This document shows positions 17,247-28,056 of a stretch of 64,000 bases of DNA, in pieces. Position 1 is the stretch's first letter. The number at the start of each line of letters is the position of its first letter. The notes under the pieces were generated by a model that was not told the origin of the DNA, searched no databases, and saw only the letters and a program-made list of their open reading frames with translations. The translations under genes were made by a program, and so were the position numbers. The stretch is taken from the NCBI RefSeq assembly GCF_003182095.1, contig NZ_QGTJ01000012.1, positions 62,001 to 126,000 of the forward strand, written 5' to 3'. This DNA comes from Plasticicumulans acidivorans. GTDB lineage: Bacteria; Pseudomonadota; Gammaproteobacteria; Competibacterales; Competibacteraceae.

Positions 17247-17376
17247 AGGAGGCCTCGTCAATGCAAACGTTCACCAAAAGGGGCGCTACTATAACGGAAG
17301 CCGCTGTGGGCATTTCCCTAGTCTCAGCACGGACTTGCCAACTCAGCCGCGTCCGTCGCAGGAACAGGATGTTGTT

Positions 17377-18216
17377 ATGAACCCGGATTCCGCAGCCCCA
17401 CCGATTTTCCAGTTTCACAACTACTTCGATGTGCTGCTGGCCGATCCGGCCGACGTGAGCGCGCCGGAGCGGGTTGCCGAGCGCATCGACCAGTGTCGGC
17501 ACCTGCGTTACATGGTCTATTGCCGCGAGTTCGGCTTCGAGCGCGAGGAGGATTGCCCCGGGCAGCGCGAGCGCGACGCCTATGACAACCGCTCGCTGCA
17601 CTGCCTGATGGTCCACCGGGCCAGCGGCATACCCGCCGGCACCGTGCGGCTGGTGATCGGCGACGAGCCCGAGTTCAGAATGCCGTTCTGGGCACATTGC
17701 GGTGACAGCCTGTTCGATTCGCACCCGAATCACCCGCGTCACCATCAGCCGGTGCGCAGCGCGGAGATTTCCCGCCTGGCCGTGGCCGCCGACTTCCGCC
17801 GGCGTGCCGGCGAGCACGCGACCCCCCTCGGCCAGATCGAGCAGGATTTCGCGCAGATCGAACAGCGCACCTATCCGCTGATCTCGCTGGCGTTGTTTCT
17901 CGCGGCCAGCAGTCTGACGGTGATGATCGGCCGCTGGGATGCCTACGCGATCATGGAACCGCGGCTGGCGCGCCGGCTCAGCCTCGCCGGGCTGCTGTTC
18001 GAGCGTGTCGGCAGCGACATCGACTACCACGGCATGCGCGCCTCCTTCTACACCAACCCGGAAATGGCGCTGAGCGCACTCGACCGCATCCCGGGGATGC
18101 GGCCGATGTACGACCTGGTCTACCAGCGGCTGCGCGAGCAGATGCTGCCCGAGCGTCTGCAGGAGCCGAACGCCGTGCCCTGGGCTAGCCCGGCTGTCCG
18201 TCGCGTCGAGGTCTGA
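17377..18216 (+). CDS. PEP-CTERM/exosortase-associated acyltransferase (GNAT, autoinducer-synthase-like)
   Basis: 279 residues. RHLRYMVYCREFGFEREEDCP at about 43-63 and YDNRSLHCLMVHRASGIPAGTVRLV at about 69 follow the TIGR03694-type acyltransferases found with exosortase/PEP-CTERM systems and distantly related to LuxI-type synthases. EISRLAVAADFRRR (about 128) is the central motif. Its role in exopolysaccharide-linked protein sorting is inferred from family context; no exosortase or PEP-CTERM protein is visible here. Its 3' end overlaps the convergent nnrS gene by 32 bases. Confidence 0.78.
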   Translation: MNPDSAAPPIFQFHNYFDVLLADPADVSAPERVAERIDQCRHLRYMVYCREFGFEREEDCPGQRERDAYDNRSLHCLMVHRASGIPAGTVRLVIGDEPEFRMPFWAHCGDSLFDSHPNHPRHHQPVRSAEISRLAVAADFRRRAGEHATPLGQIEQDFAQIEQRTYPLISLALFLAASSLTVMIGRWDAYAIMEPRLARRLSLAGLLFERVGSDIDYHGMRASFYTNPEMALSALDRIPGMRPMYDLVYQRLREQMLPERLQEPNAVPWASPAVRRVEV

Positions 18217-19402
18217 GGTAAACCGGCAGGTAGCGCAGCACCCAGGCGCCGGCCGCCGTCAGCGCCAGCGCTGCGGCCAGGGGATTGAACGCGGCCATGC
18301 CCGGCCAGTCGGCGAGGATGCGGATCAGCGTCGCGGCGTTGAGGGCGAGGAAGCACCACCAGGTGTAGCGGTCGGCCTGCAGCGGCGAGCCGGAATGGCC
18401 GAGCGTGACCCGGGTCGCCATCGCCACCAGCAGGCCGCTCATGAAGCCCAGTGCCAGCGCATGCAGCGGCGCGCGGCCGAGTCCGCCGCCACCGGCCAGC
18501 AGGCTGAGCGAATGCAGCGCATACAGCGCCATGCCGATGCCGAACCAGGCGAACGCGATGTGCAGCACCGCCAGCAGGCGGATCGGCAGCGCCCGACGCG
18601 GTTGCCACAGCGCGCTGTGCCACAGCGCGCTCGCCGCCAGCGGCGCATCGACGAGCCAGGTCCAGGCGTCGCGGTGGTCGAGTTCGAGCACGCCGTGGAT
18701 GACGGCACAGCCCACCCACAGCAGCAGATGGCGCGCCGGGCGCAGCATCGGATAGCCCGGCAGGGCGCAGGCGCCGAAGAACGGGATCATGCGGTGGGCA
18801 ACGGTGAAGAACACCGGCAGCAGGAAGAACCACAGCCCGCCGCGCACGGCAAACCACAGATAGGCCGGATCGCCCGACAACAGCCATAGCAGGTAGCCGG
18901 CCAGGCCGCAGGCGCCGGCGATCAGGGCGGCGTTGAGCACGGTCTCGTGCTGTTTGTTGCCGGGGCGGGTGGTGAAGTAGACGCTGAACAGCACGGCGAT
19001 GCCGCGCGCCCAGCCGGCGAGCATGACGACGATGCCGAGCTCCAGCAGCGTGCGGCTGGCGAACAGGCCGAGCCACACCAGGGCCTGGCCGGCGGCCAGC
19101 CAGCCGAACACTGGCAGATAGCGCTCGCGCGTGATCTCACCGGCGTTCATCCAGCGCGGATAGACGGTCAGCAGGAAGCCGAAGATGAAAAACGGGAACA
19201 GCCCGTAGAGCATCAGCAGCGCGTGCATCCAGGTCGTCGGCACCGTGGTCGGCAGGCTGTGGCCGGCCTGGCGCAGCAGCAGCTCGCAGAGCCAGAACAG
19301 CAGCGTGGCGACGAACTGCACGGCGCCGGCGAGGAACAGCACGCGGTGCGGGGTGGCGGTGAAAACGGCCCAGCGCGAGGCGGGCGGTGAGGTGGCGGGC
19401 AT
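18185..19402 (-). CDS. nnrS: NnrS family membrane protein (nitric-oxide-stress haem/copper protein)
   Basis: 405 residues with about 12 membrane helices. Conserved NnrS elements are HRVLFLAGAVQF, LFPFFIFGFLLTVYPRW, HRMIPFF, and MATRVTLGHSG near the C-terminus, with several conserved intramembrane His. NnrS proteins protect against nitric oxide and are usually under FNR/NNR-type control. A perfect FNR box lies about 70 bases upstream. The ribosome-binding site is GGAG nine bases before ATG 19402. Confidence 0.92.
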   Translation of the reverse strand: MPATSPPASRWAVFTATPHRVLFLAGAVQFVATLLFWLCELLLRQAGHSLPTTVPTTWMHALLMLYGLFPFFIFGFLLTVYPRWMNAGEITRERYLPVFGWLAAGQALVWLGLFASRTLLELGIVVMLAGWARGIAVLFSVYFTTRPGNKQHETVLNAALIAGACGLAGYLLWLLSGDPAYLWFAVRGGLWFFLLPVFFTVAHRMIPFFGACALPGYPMLRPARHLLLWVGCAVIHGVLELDHRDAWTWLVDAPLAASALWHSALWQPRRALPIRLLAVLHIAFAWFGIGMALYALHSLSLLAGGGGLGRAPLHALALGFMSGLLVAMATRVTLGHSGSPLQADRYTWWCFLALNAATLIRILADWPGMAAFNPLAAALALTAAGAWVLRYLPVYLRPRRDGQPG

Positions 19403-19466
19403 GGGCGGCGCTCCGGCGGCAGCGATGACGGAGCGCTATGGAAGCCTGCGGCGGCAGGGACGGTCC

Positions 19467-19480
19467 TTGATGAGAATCAA
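19467..19480 (-). promoter_or_regulatory. FNR/Anr/Dnr box upstream of nnrS
   Basis: TTGATGAGAATCAA is a perfect TTGAT-N4-ATCAA dyad. It is centred about 71 bases before the nnrS start, which fits a class II activator site at -41.5 with a leader of about 30 nt. It predicts induction at low oxygen or by nitric oxide. Confidence 0.85.
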
Positions 19481-19519
19481 GTGCGCCTGGTCACCGGCTG
19501 CTGTTGGCACCGGCTCGTG

Positions 19520-20635
19520 CTACAGCCGTTCGGCCCTGAAGGCGTAGGGCTGCGGATCGAGAATCGGCTCGCGGCCGAGCAGCAGATCGGCCAGCAGCCG
19601 CGCGCTGGCCGGGCCGATGGTCAGGCCGTTGCGGTAATGGCCGGCGTTGATGAACAGGCCGCCGATCGCCGGGTGCTCGCCGATGTAGGGGATGCCGGAC
19701 GGCGCGCCCGGGCGCAGCCCCGCCCAGTGAGCTTCGAGCGGACATTCCGCGAGCTGCGGCATCAGTTCGAGGGCGGCGGCGTACAGTTCGTCGCGCGCGG
19801 CGGCGGTCGTCGATTTGTCGAAGCCGGTGAATTCCAGCGTCGAGCCGCAGACGATGCGGCCGTCGCGGCGCGGGATCAGGTAATGCGGGCCGCGCATGAC
19901 CACGCACGGCAGCCGTCCCGGCTCGCTGCGGAACAGGATCATCTGCCCGCGCACCGGCGCGATCGCCGGCGCCCAGGGCAGGCCGCGCAGCAGCTCGCCG
20001 CTCCAGGCGCCACCGGCGATGATCACCCGCGGCGCCTCGAAGCGGCCCTGTGCCGTGCGCACGCCGCCGGCGCGGCCTTCGCGCACGATCAGACCGTGCA
20101 CCTCGCAGTGCTCGTGCAGCTCGACGCCGAGATGTTCGGCCGAGGCGCGCAGGGCGCGGGCCAGACGCGGGTTGCGCACCTGATGCACGTAGGGCAGCCA
20201 CAGCGCCGCGGTCGCGGGCGGCGCCAGGCACGGCGCGATCTCGTGGGCCTGCGCCGGCGCCAGCGCGGCGACTTTGCGCTGCCAGTGCTCGCCCCAGGCC
20301 AGCGCGGTCGCGGTCTCGTCGCTGTCGAGGTAGAGCATGCCGCCCGGTGTGTATTCCGGGTCGACGCCGGTGCTCGTGATCAGCTCATCGGCGAGGGCGT
20401 CGTAGTGCTCCTGGCTCCACAGCGCCAGCCGCGTCACGGCGGTCTCGGCGCGCCAGGGGTACAGCGGCGAGACGATGCCGCCGCCGGCCCAGGAGGCCTC
20501 CCGCCCGGTTTCGCCACGCTCCAGCAGGGTCACTTTGAGTCCGGCGAGGGCCAGTTCACGGGCGGCGAGCAGACCGCTGGCGCCGCCACCGACGATGATG
20601 CAATCCGCGTGATGGGTTTCCGTGTTGCAGCTCAC
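19520..20635 (-). CDS. thiO: Glycine oxidase ThiO (FAD-dependent)
   Basis: 371 residues from GTG 20635, which has GGGAGG upstream. The FAD-binding motif ADCIIVGGGASGLLAAREL is at the N-terminus, GREASWAGGGIVSP follows, and the C-terminal GHYRNGLTIGPASARLLADLL is typical of ThiO/DadA-type oxidases. ThiO oxidises glycine to iminoglycine, the C2-N3 source of the thiazole ring, and delivers it to ThiG. The gene is divergent from the thiC riboswitch, fitting thiamine synthesis. Confidence 0.9.
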   Translation of the reverse strand: MSCNTETHHADCIIVGGGASGLLAARELALAGLKVTLLERGETGREASWAGGGIVSPLYPWRAETAVTRLALWSQEHYDALADELITSTGVDPEYTPGGMLYLDSDETATALAWGEHWQRKVAALAPAQAHEIAPCLAPPATAALWLPYVHQVRNPRLARALRASAEHLGVELHEHCEVHGLIVREGRAGGVRTAQGRFEAPRVIIAGGAWSGELLRGLPWAPAIAPVRGQMILFRSEPGRLPCVVMRGPHYLIPRRDGRIVCGSTLEFTGFDKSTTAAARDELYAAALELMPQLAECPLEAHWAGLRPGAPSGIPYIGEHPAIGGLFINAGHYRNGLTIGPASARLLADLLLGREPILDPQPYAFRAERL

Positions 20636-20718
20636 CGGAGCGCCTCCCGGGTGGTGAAAGGGGCGCAAAGGATGCGCTGCGCCGCGCGCGCTTGCCAAGC
20701 TGCCGGGTACGCGCGGGT

Positions 20719-20746
20719 TTGCGCCGCCGGCCGCTCGTGCTTTAAT
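20719..20746 (+). promoter_or_regulatory. Candidate sigma-70 promoter for thiC leader
   Basis: A -35-like TTGCGC and a -10-like TTTAAT are 16 bases apart, placing transcription start just before the TPP aptamer. The match is moderate. Confidence 0.4.
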
Positions 20747-20757
20747 CGCCAGCGGAT

Positions 20758-22800
<2,043 letters not shown>

Positions 22801-22810
22801 GCCGGCCGGT

Positions 22811-22834
22811 GCCGGGCCGCCGCCGTGGCCCGGC
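22811..22834. terminator. Possible shared terminator hairpin between thiC and thiG
   Basis: GCCGGGCC / GGCCCGGC is a perfect 8-bp stem with an 8-nt loop between the convergent ends of thiC and thiG. There is no T-run. Confidence 0.4.
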
Positions 22835-22842
22835 GGTCGCGG

Positions 22843-23649
22843 TCAGCGGCCGATGATGCCGGCCAGCGGCGAGCTGGGGCTCGCCGCGTAGCGCTGCTTC
22901 GGCATGCGCCCGGCGAGAAACGCCTCGCGGCCGGCGTGCACCGCGGCGGCCATCGCCGCGGCCATGCGCAGCGGGTCGCCGGCGGCGGCGATGGCGGTGT
23001 TCATCAGCACGCCGTCGCAGCCCAGCTCCATCGCGATTGCTGCATCCGAGGCGGTGCCGACGCCGGCATCGACGATCACCGGCACCCGGCTGCGCTCGAC
23101 GATGATCTCCAGATTCCAGGGATTGAGGATGCCCATGCCCGAGCCGATCAGGCTGGCCAGCGGCATGATCGCCACGCAGCCGAGGTCTTCGAGCATGCGG
23201 GCCTGCACCGGATCGTCGGAGCAGTAGACCATCACCTCGAAGCCCTCGCGCACCAGCTGCCCGGCGGCCTTGAGGGTGTCCGGCATGTTCGGGAACAGGG
23301 TGTCGGCATCACCGAGCACTTCGAGCTTGACCAGCGCATGGCCATCGAGCAGCTCGCGCGCCAGGCGCAGCGTGCGCAGTGCCTCGTCGGCGCTGTAGCA
23401 GCCGGCGCTGTTCGGCAGCAGCGTGAAGCGCTCTAGCGGCAGCACGTCGAGCAGGCTCGGCGCCGCCGGGTTCTGGCCGATGTTGGTGCGGCGGATCGCC
23501 ACGGTGACCAGTTCGGCGCCGCTGGCATCGAGGGCGGCGCGGGTCTGTTCGAAGTCGCGGTACTTGCCGGTGCCGACCAGCAGCCGCGAGCGAAACCGGT
23601 GGTGGCCGAGTTCGAGCACGTCGGTGTCGGCCTGCTGCGTAGTGTCCAT
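22843..23649 (-). CDS. thiG: Thiazole synthase ThiG
   Basis: 268 residues from ATG 23649, with GGAGA six bases upstream. The order of motifs is typical: [69 protein letters not shown] and [10 protein letters not shown]. The catalytic Lys is in VKLEV. ThiG condenses DXP, iminoglycine (from ThiO) and ThiS-thiocarboxylate into the thiazole phosphate. It lies downstream of thiS on the strand carrying the aco and lipA genes. Confidence 0.96.
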   Translation of the reverse strand: MDTTQQADTDVLELGHHRFRSRLLVGTGKYRDFEQTRAALDASGAELVTVAIRRTNIGQNPAAPSLLDVLPLERFTLLPNSAGCYSADEALRTLRLARELLDGHALVKLEVLGDADTLFPNMPDTLKAAGQLVREGFEVMVYCSDDPVQARMLEDLGCVAIMPLASLIGSGMGILNPWNLEIIVERSRVPVIVDAGVGTASDAAIAMELGCDGVLMNTAIAAAGDPLRMAAAMAAAVHAGREAFLAGRMPKQRYAASPSSPLAGIIGR

Positions 23650-23732
23650 GGGTTTCTCCGCGGAGCCGGCACGACGCTGCACGGCAGCGGCGCACGCTCC
23701 GCCATTCAGGTGGGGTGAGGCGGCGTGGGCTT

Positions 23733-23936
23733 TCAGCCGCCGCCGACAGCGATGACGATCTCGATGCGGTCGCCGGCGGCGAGGCGGGTGGTTTCATAGG
23801 CGCGGCGGGCGACGATGACGCCGTTGCATTCCACCGCCACGCGCCGGCTCCGGTAACCGAGGTCGAGGAGCAGGTCGGCGATGCGCCAGCCGGCCGGCAG
23901 TTCGGTGCGCGTGCCGTTGAGCAGGATGGCGTTCAT
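23733..23936 (-). CDS. thiS: Sulfur carrier protein ThiS
   Basis: 67 residues, ubiquitin-like fold, starting [14 protein letters not shown] and ending [13 protein letters not shown]. The C-terminal Gly-Gly is the site of adenylation and thiocarboxylation. A third Gly ends the chain here; many homologues end in GG. Its ATG overlaps the lipA stop (ATGA), so it is translationally coupled to lipoyl synthase. Confidence 0.92.
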   Translation of the reverse strand: MNAILLNGTRTELPAGWRIADLLLDLGYRSRRVAVECNGVIVARRAYETTRLAAGDRIEIVIAVGGG

Positions 23937-24883
23937 CGCCCGAGCCCGGCGGCCGCGGCGACCTGATCGGCGCGGTACGAGGAACGCACCAGCGGACCGG
24001 CCGCCACCTCGGCGAAGCCGAGTGCCAGCGCCTGCGTGCGCAGTGCCTCGAAGGCCGGCGGGCTGACGTAGCGCGCCACCGGCAGATGCTCGGCCGAGGG
24101 GCGCAGGTACTGGCCGAGGGTGAGGATGTCGCAGCCGTGGGCGCGCAGATCGCGCATCACCTCGACGACGTCCTCGTCACGCTCGCCGAGCCCGAGCATC
24201 AGCCCGGACTTGGTCGGCACGCCCGGCAGCCGTTCACGGGCCCGGGCGAGCAGCGTCAGCGAGCCGCGGTAGTCACCGCCGGGGCGCACCGCGCGATACA
24301 GCCGCGGCACGGTTTCGATGTTGTGGTTGAAGACGTCGGGCGGCTGCGCGGCCAGCGCCGCCAGCGCCTGCGTCTCGCGGCCGCGGAAATCCGGTGTCAG
24401 CACCTCGACCCTGAGGCCGGGGCTGGCCTCGCGGGCGGCGGCGATGCAGGCGGCGAAATGGCCGGCGCCGCCGTCGCGCAGGTCGTCGCGATCGACCGAA
24501 GTGATGACCACGTAACGCAGGCCCATGGCGCGGATCGCCACGCCGAGGTGCGCCGGCTCCGCGGCATCCGGTGGCGCCGGCCGCCCGTGCGCCACGTCGC
24601 AGTAGGGGCAGCGGCGGGTGCAGATACCGCCGAGGATCATGAAGGTGGCGGTGCCGCGACTGAAGCACTCGCCGATGTTGGGGCAGGCGGCTTCCTCGCA
24701 GACGCTGACCAGTCCCTGCGCGCGCAGCAGGGCCTGCAGCCGGCGTACCGCTGGCAGGCCCGGATCGCGGGCGCGCAGCCAGGCGGGCTTCGGCGGCGAG
24801 GCGCGGGTGCGATCCACCTTGACCGGGATGCGCGCGAGTTTGTCGCCGCCGCGCAGGGCGACGGGTTCGGACGGATTCGTCAT
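23933..24883 (-). CDS. lipA: Lipoyl synthase LipA
   Basis: 316 residues. This radical SAM enzyme inserts two sulfurs into octanoylated lipoyl domains. The auxiliary cluster motif [13 protein letters not shown] (about 61-73) and radical SAM motif CTRRCPYC (CxxxCxxC, about 87-94) are intact, as is the C-terminal [15 protein letters not shown] 24883 follows GGAGAGAG. No lipB is adjacent. It sits between acoC and thiS, so it probably serves the lipoyl domain of the acetoin dehydrogenase E2. It could be an accessory copy beside a housekeeping lipA elsewhere. Confidence 0.95.
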   Translation of the reverse strand: MTNPSEPVALRGGDKLARIPVKVDRTRASPPKPAWLRARDPGLPAVRRLQALLRAQGLVSVCEEAACPNIGECFSRGTATFMILGGICTRRCPYCDVAHGRPAPPDAAEPAHLGVAIRAMGLRYVVITSVDRDDLRDGGAGHFAACIAAAREASPGLRVEVLTPDFRGRETQALAALAAQPPDVFNHNIETVPRLYRAVRPGGDYRGSLTLLARARERLPGVPTKSGLMLGLGERDEDVVEVMRDLRAHGCDILTLGQYLRPSAEHLPVARYVSPPAFEALRTQALALGFAEVAAGPLVRSSYRADQVAAAAGLGR

Positions 24884-24939
24884 CGGCTCTCTCCGCAGGC
24901 CGGGTGCGGCCGCCGCGGGCGGGCGGCCGCACCGGCGCA

Positions 24940-26052
24940 TCAGGACAGGAAGTGTTCGAGCAGGCGGTTGACCTCGTGCGCCGCCTCCATCTGCACCATG
25001 TGCCCCTGCGCGGCCAGCCGCTCGACGCGCACCTGGCCGCCGGCTGCCGGCGCGTGCGCCACCGGGATGATGCGGTCGTCCTCGCCCCACACCACCAGCA
25101 CCGGCTTGCCGAGCTGCGCCGGCACCTCGGCGAACACCGCCTGCTGGCGGCCGCCGGCGAACAGCGCGGCGGCGAGACGCGCCAGTGCGGTGTCGACGCC
25201 TTCGAGCCGCTTGTACTTGAGCATGTCGTCGACCAGCTGGCGGGTGACCAGGCCGGCGTCGGCGAACAGCTGCGTCAGCAGCGGCTTGAGCGCACGCCGA
25301 TCGTTGGCGGCGACGAAGCCGTCGATGTAGTCGCCGTTGATCTCCGCACCGAGTCCGGCGCTGCAGATCAGGCTCAGCGATCGCACGCGCTCGGGCGCCT
25401 GCGCGGCGATTGCCAGCGCCACCGCGCCGCCCATCGAGTGGCCGACCAGATGCGCGGCGCTCAGGCCCTGGCTGTCCATGAAGCCGAGCACCGCGGCGAC
25501 CAGCGTGGCGAGGCTGCCGTCGCCGACGTCCTTGGCCGATTCGCCGTGGCCGGGCAGGTCGATGGCGTACACCGCGCGCGTGCCGGCCAGCGCCTCGTGG
25601 TTGAACAGCCAGTTGTTGAGATCGCCGCCGAAACCGTGGATGAGGATCACCGGCTCGCCGCCCTCGCCGCGCAGGAGAAAGCGCATGCGCCGGCCGTTGA
25701 TCTCGACCTGCTGCGGACTCGGGCCGCCGGCATCGTCGTCGGTGCTCGCCGGCACGAAGCTGGCGTTGAAGGCGGCGACGGCGGCGTCGATGTCGGCATC
25801 GGCGACCTCGGCATCGGCGACGATGCCGAGCAGGCCGCCGACCGGCAGCACATCGTCCTCGCCGGCCAGCTGGCGGCGCAGCACGCCGGCGACGCTGGCC
25901 TCGACGGCGCCGGCGATCTTCTCGCTCTCGACCTCGACCAGTTCATCGCCGATGGCGACGGCGTCACCCGGCCGCTTCAGCCAGCCGTTGACTTTGCCCT
26001 CCTGCATCGACAGGCCCCATTTCGGCATCGTGAGGGTGTGGATGGCGGACAT
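24940..26052 (-). CDS. acoC: Acetoin dehydrogenase E2, lipoyl domain plus alpha/beta hydrolase
   Basis: 370 residues. The N-terminal lipoyl domain ([12 protein letters not shown], lipoylated Lys in VESEKIAG at about 45) is joined by a linker to an alpha/beta-hydrolase domain with nucleophile elbow GHSMGG (about 204), acid in WGEDDRII and His in QGHMVQ. This is the AcoC arrangement, which replaces the usual E2 acyltransferase core. It transfers the acetyl group from acetoin cleavage to CoA. Its start overlaps the acoB stop (TGATG). Confidence 0.95.
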   Translation of the reverse strand: MSAIHTLTMPKWGLSMQEGKVNGWLKRPGDAVAIGDELVEVESEKIAGAVEASVAGVLRRQLAGEDDVLPVGGLLGIVADAEVADADIDAAVAAFNASFVPASTDDDAGGPSPQQVEINGRRMRFLLRGEGGEPVILIHGFGGDLNNWLFNHEALAGTRAVYAIDLPGHGESAKDVGDGSLATLVAAVLGFMDSQGLSAAHLVGHSMGGAVALAIAAQAPERVRSLSLICSAGLGAEINGDYIDGFVAANDRRALKPLLTQLFADAGLVTRQLVDDMLKYKRLEGVDTALARLAAALFAGGRQQAVFAEVPAQLGKPVLVVWGEDDRIIPVAHAPAAGGQVRVERLAAQGHMVQMEAAHEVNRLLEHFLS

Positions 26053-27062
26053 CAGCGGTACTCCCGGACTTTCATGATCGCGGCTTCGATGCGGGCGGCG
26101 CCGGGCACGTAGAGGTCTTCCAGCGCATCACTGAAGGGCACCGGCACATGCGGCGCGGTGACCTGTTCGATCGGCGCCTTCAGCGCCCCGAAGGCTTTCT
26201 GCGCGACCAGGCCGGCGATGTCGCTGGCCATGCTGCAGCGCGGGTGGGACTCGTCGACCACCACCAGGCGGCCGGTTTTTTCCACGCTCTCCAGCAGGGT
26301 GTCCTCGTCGAGCGGCGAGGTGGTGCGCGGGTCGATGACTTCGCAGTGCACGCCTTTCTTCTGCGCGGCGGCGGCGGCTTCGCTGGCGAAATTCACCATG
26401 CGGCCGATGGCGACGACGGTGACGTCATGCCCCTCGCGCAGCACGTTGGCCTCGCCGAAGGGGATCGCGTAGCTCTCCTCGGGAACCTCGCCCTGCATGG
26501 TGTAGAGCACCTTGTGCTCCATGAAGATCACCGGGTCGTTATCGCGGATCGACTGGATCAGCAGGCCCTTGGCGTCGTAGGGGTTGGACGGCACCACCAC
26601 CTTCAGGCCGGGGATGTGGGTGAAAATGTTGTACAGGCACTGCGAGTGCTGTGCCGCGGCGCGAAAGCCGGCGCCGTACATGGTGCGGATGACCACCGGC
26701 GTCTTCGCCTTGCCGCCGAACATGTAACGGAACTTGGCCGCCTGGTTGAAAATCTGGTCTAGGCAGACGCCGAGGAAGTCCACGAACATCAGCTCGGCCA
26801 CCGGGCGCAGGCCGTTGCAGGCGGCGCCGACGGCGGCGCCGATGAAGCCCGATTCGGAGATCGGCGTATCCAGCACCCGCCCCGGATGCTTGTGGTAAAG
26901 CCCCTTGGTCACGCCGAGCACGCCGCCCCAGGCGTCGTCCTCGCCCGGCGCGCCGGCGCCGCCGGCGTTGTCCTCGCCCATCACGATCACCGTCGGATCG
27001 CGGCTCATCTCCTGGTCCAGCGCCTCGTTGATGGCCTGCTGGTAGGTGATCTTTCTTGCCAT
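26052..27062 (-). CDS. acoB: Acetoin dehydrogenase E1 beta subunit
   Basis: 336 residues. Features typical of TPP-dependent E1 beta chains are VMGEDNAGGAG, VLDTPISESGFIGAAVGAA (TPP-site Glu), MFVDFLGVCLDQIFNQAAKFRYMFGG, and the C-terminal transketolase domain GRLVVVDESHPRCSMASD. It forms the alpha2-beta2 E1 with AcoA that cleaves acetoin into acetaldehyde and enzyme-bound hydroxyethyl-TPP. Confidence 0.95.
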   Translation of the reverse strand: MARKITYQQAINEALDQEMSRDPTVIVMGEDNAGGAGAPGEDDAWGGVLGVTKGLYHKHPGRVLDTPISESGFIGAAVGAACNGLRPVAELMFVDFLGVCLDQIFNQAAKFRYMFGGKAKTPVVIRTMYGAGFRAAAQHSQCLYNIFTHIPGLKVVVPSNPYDAKGLLIQSIRDNDPVIFMEHKVLYTMQGEVPEESYAIPFGEANVLREGHDVTVVAIGRMVNFASEAAAAAQKKGVHCEVIDPRTTSPLDEDTLLESVEKTGRLVVVDESHPRCSMASDIAGLVAQKAFGALKAPIEQVTAPHVPVPFSDALEDLYVPGAARIEAAIMKVREYR

Positions 27063-27081
27063 GGTCGTCTCCTCGATCTGC

Positions 27082-28056
27082 TCAGTAGCTCACGTACACA
27101 TCGGTCATCAGGTCGGCGGCGGCGGGCTTGGGGTCGGCCTTGGCCCTGACGACGGAGTCATCGATCAGCGCCTTGATGTCGGCGTCGATGGCATCGAGCT
27201 GGTCGTGGGTGAGATCGCCACTGGCGGTGACGCGGCGGCGGAACTGCAGCAGGCAGTCCCTGGTTTCGCGCAGTTTCTGCACCTCGCCGGGGGCGCGGTA
27301 GGTCTGCTGGTCGCCCTCGAAGTGACCGAAGTAGCGCGACAGCTTGACCTCCAGCAGGGTCGGGCCGCCGCCGTTGCGGGCGCGCTCGATGGCTTCACCG
27401 GCGGCCTCGTGGACGGCGAAGAAGTCGAAGCCGTCGACGATCACGCCGGGCATGCCGAAGGCCGAGGCGCGGTCGGCGATGTTGTCGCAGGCCACCGAGA
27501 AGTTCGACGCGGTGGCCTCGGCGTAGCCGTTGTTCTCGGCGACGAAGATCGCCGGCAGGTTCCACACCGTGGCCAGGTTCATCGCCTCGAAGATCGTGCC
27601 CTGGTTGGAAGCGCCGTCGCCGAAGAAGCACACGCCGACGGACTGGTCGGCCTTGAGCTTGCCGGCCAGCGCCGTGCCGCAGATCAGCGGGCCGCCGCCG
27701 CCGACGATGCCGTTGGCGCCGAGCATGCCGACGCTGAGATCGGCGATGTGCATCGAGCCGCCCTTGCCCTTGCAGGTACCGGTGGCCTTGCCCCAGATCT
27801 CCGCCATCATGCCGACCGGGTCGACGCCCTTGGCGATGCAGTGGCCGTGGCCGCGGTGGGTGCTGGCGATGTAGTCCTTGCGTTCGAGGTGCATGCATAC
27901 CCCGGTGGCGGAGGCTTCCTCACCGGCATAGAGGTGGACGAAGCCGGGGATCTCGCCGCTGGCGAAGTCGGTGTGCACCCGTTCCTCGAACTCGCGGATG
28001 GTGCGCATCGTCCGATAGGCCCTGAGCAGGTCCTCACGATTGAGCGTGGTGGTCAC
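27082..28056 (-). CDS. acoA: Acetoin dehydrogenase E1 alpha subunit
   Basis: 324 residues from GTG 28056, with AAGGAG seven bases upstream. THRGHGHCIAKG and the TPP/Mg motif FFGDGASNQG (about 145) ending AENNGYA are intact. ATG 28128 would give 24 extra residues that do not match the family. The start lies inside the end of acoX, with 23 bases of overlap, so the genes are coupled. The product pairs with AcoB. Confidence 0.95.
   Translation of the reverse strand: MTTTLNREDLLRAYRTMRTIREFEERVHTDFASGEIPGFVHLYAGEEASATGVCMHLERKDYIASTHRGHGHCIAKGVDPVGMMAEIWGKATGTCKGKGGSMHIADLSVGMLGANGIVGGGGPLICGTALAGKLKADQSVGVCFFGDGASNQGTIFEAMNLATVWNLPAIFVAENNGYAEATASNFSVACDNIADRASAFGMPGVIVDGFDFFAVHEAAGEAIERARNGGGPTLLEVKLSRYFGHFEGDQQTYRAPGEVQKLRETRDCLLQFRRRVTASGDLTHDQLDAIDADIKALIDDSVVRAKADPKPAAADLMTDVYVSY

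Noticed and set aside
17377-18216. LuxI-type acyl-homoserine lactone synthase
   Set aside because: The fold is related, but the sequence pattern is that of the exosortase-associated acyltransferases and no luxR gene is next to it.
23650-23732. Second TPP riboswitch upstream of thiG
   Set aside because: The 83-bp gap lacks the CTGAGA and ACCTGA core elements and is too short for the aptamer.
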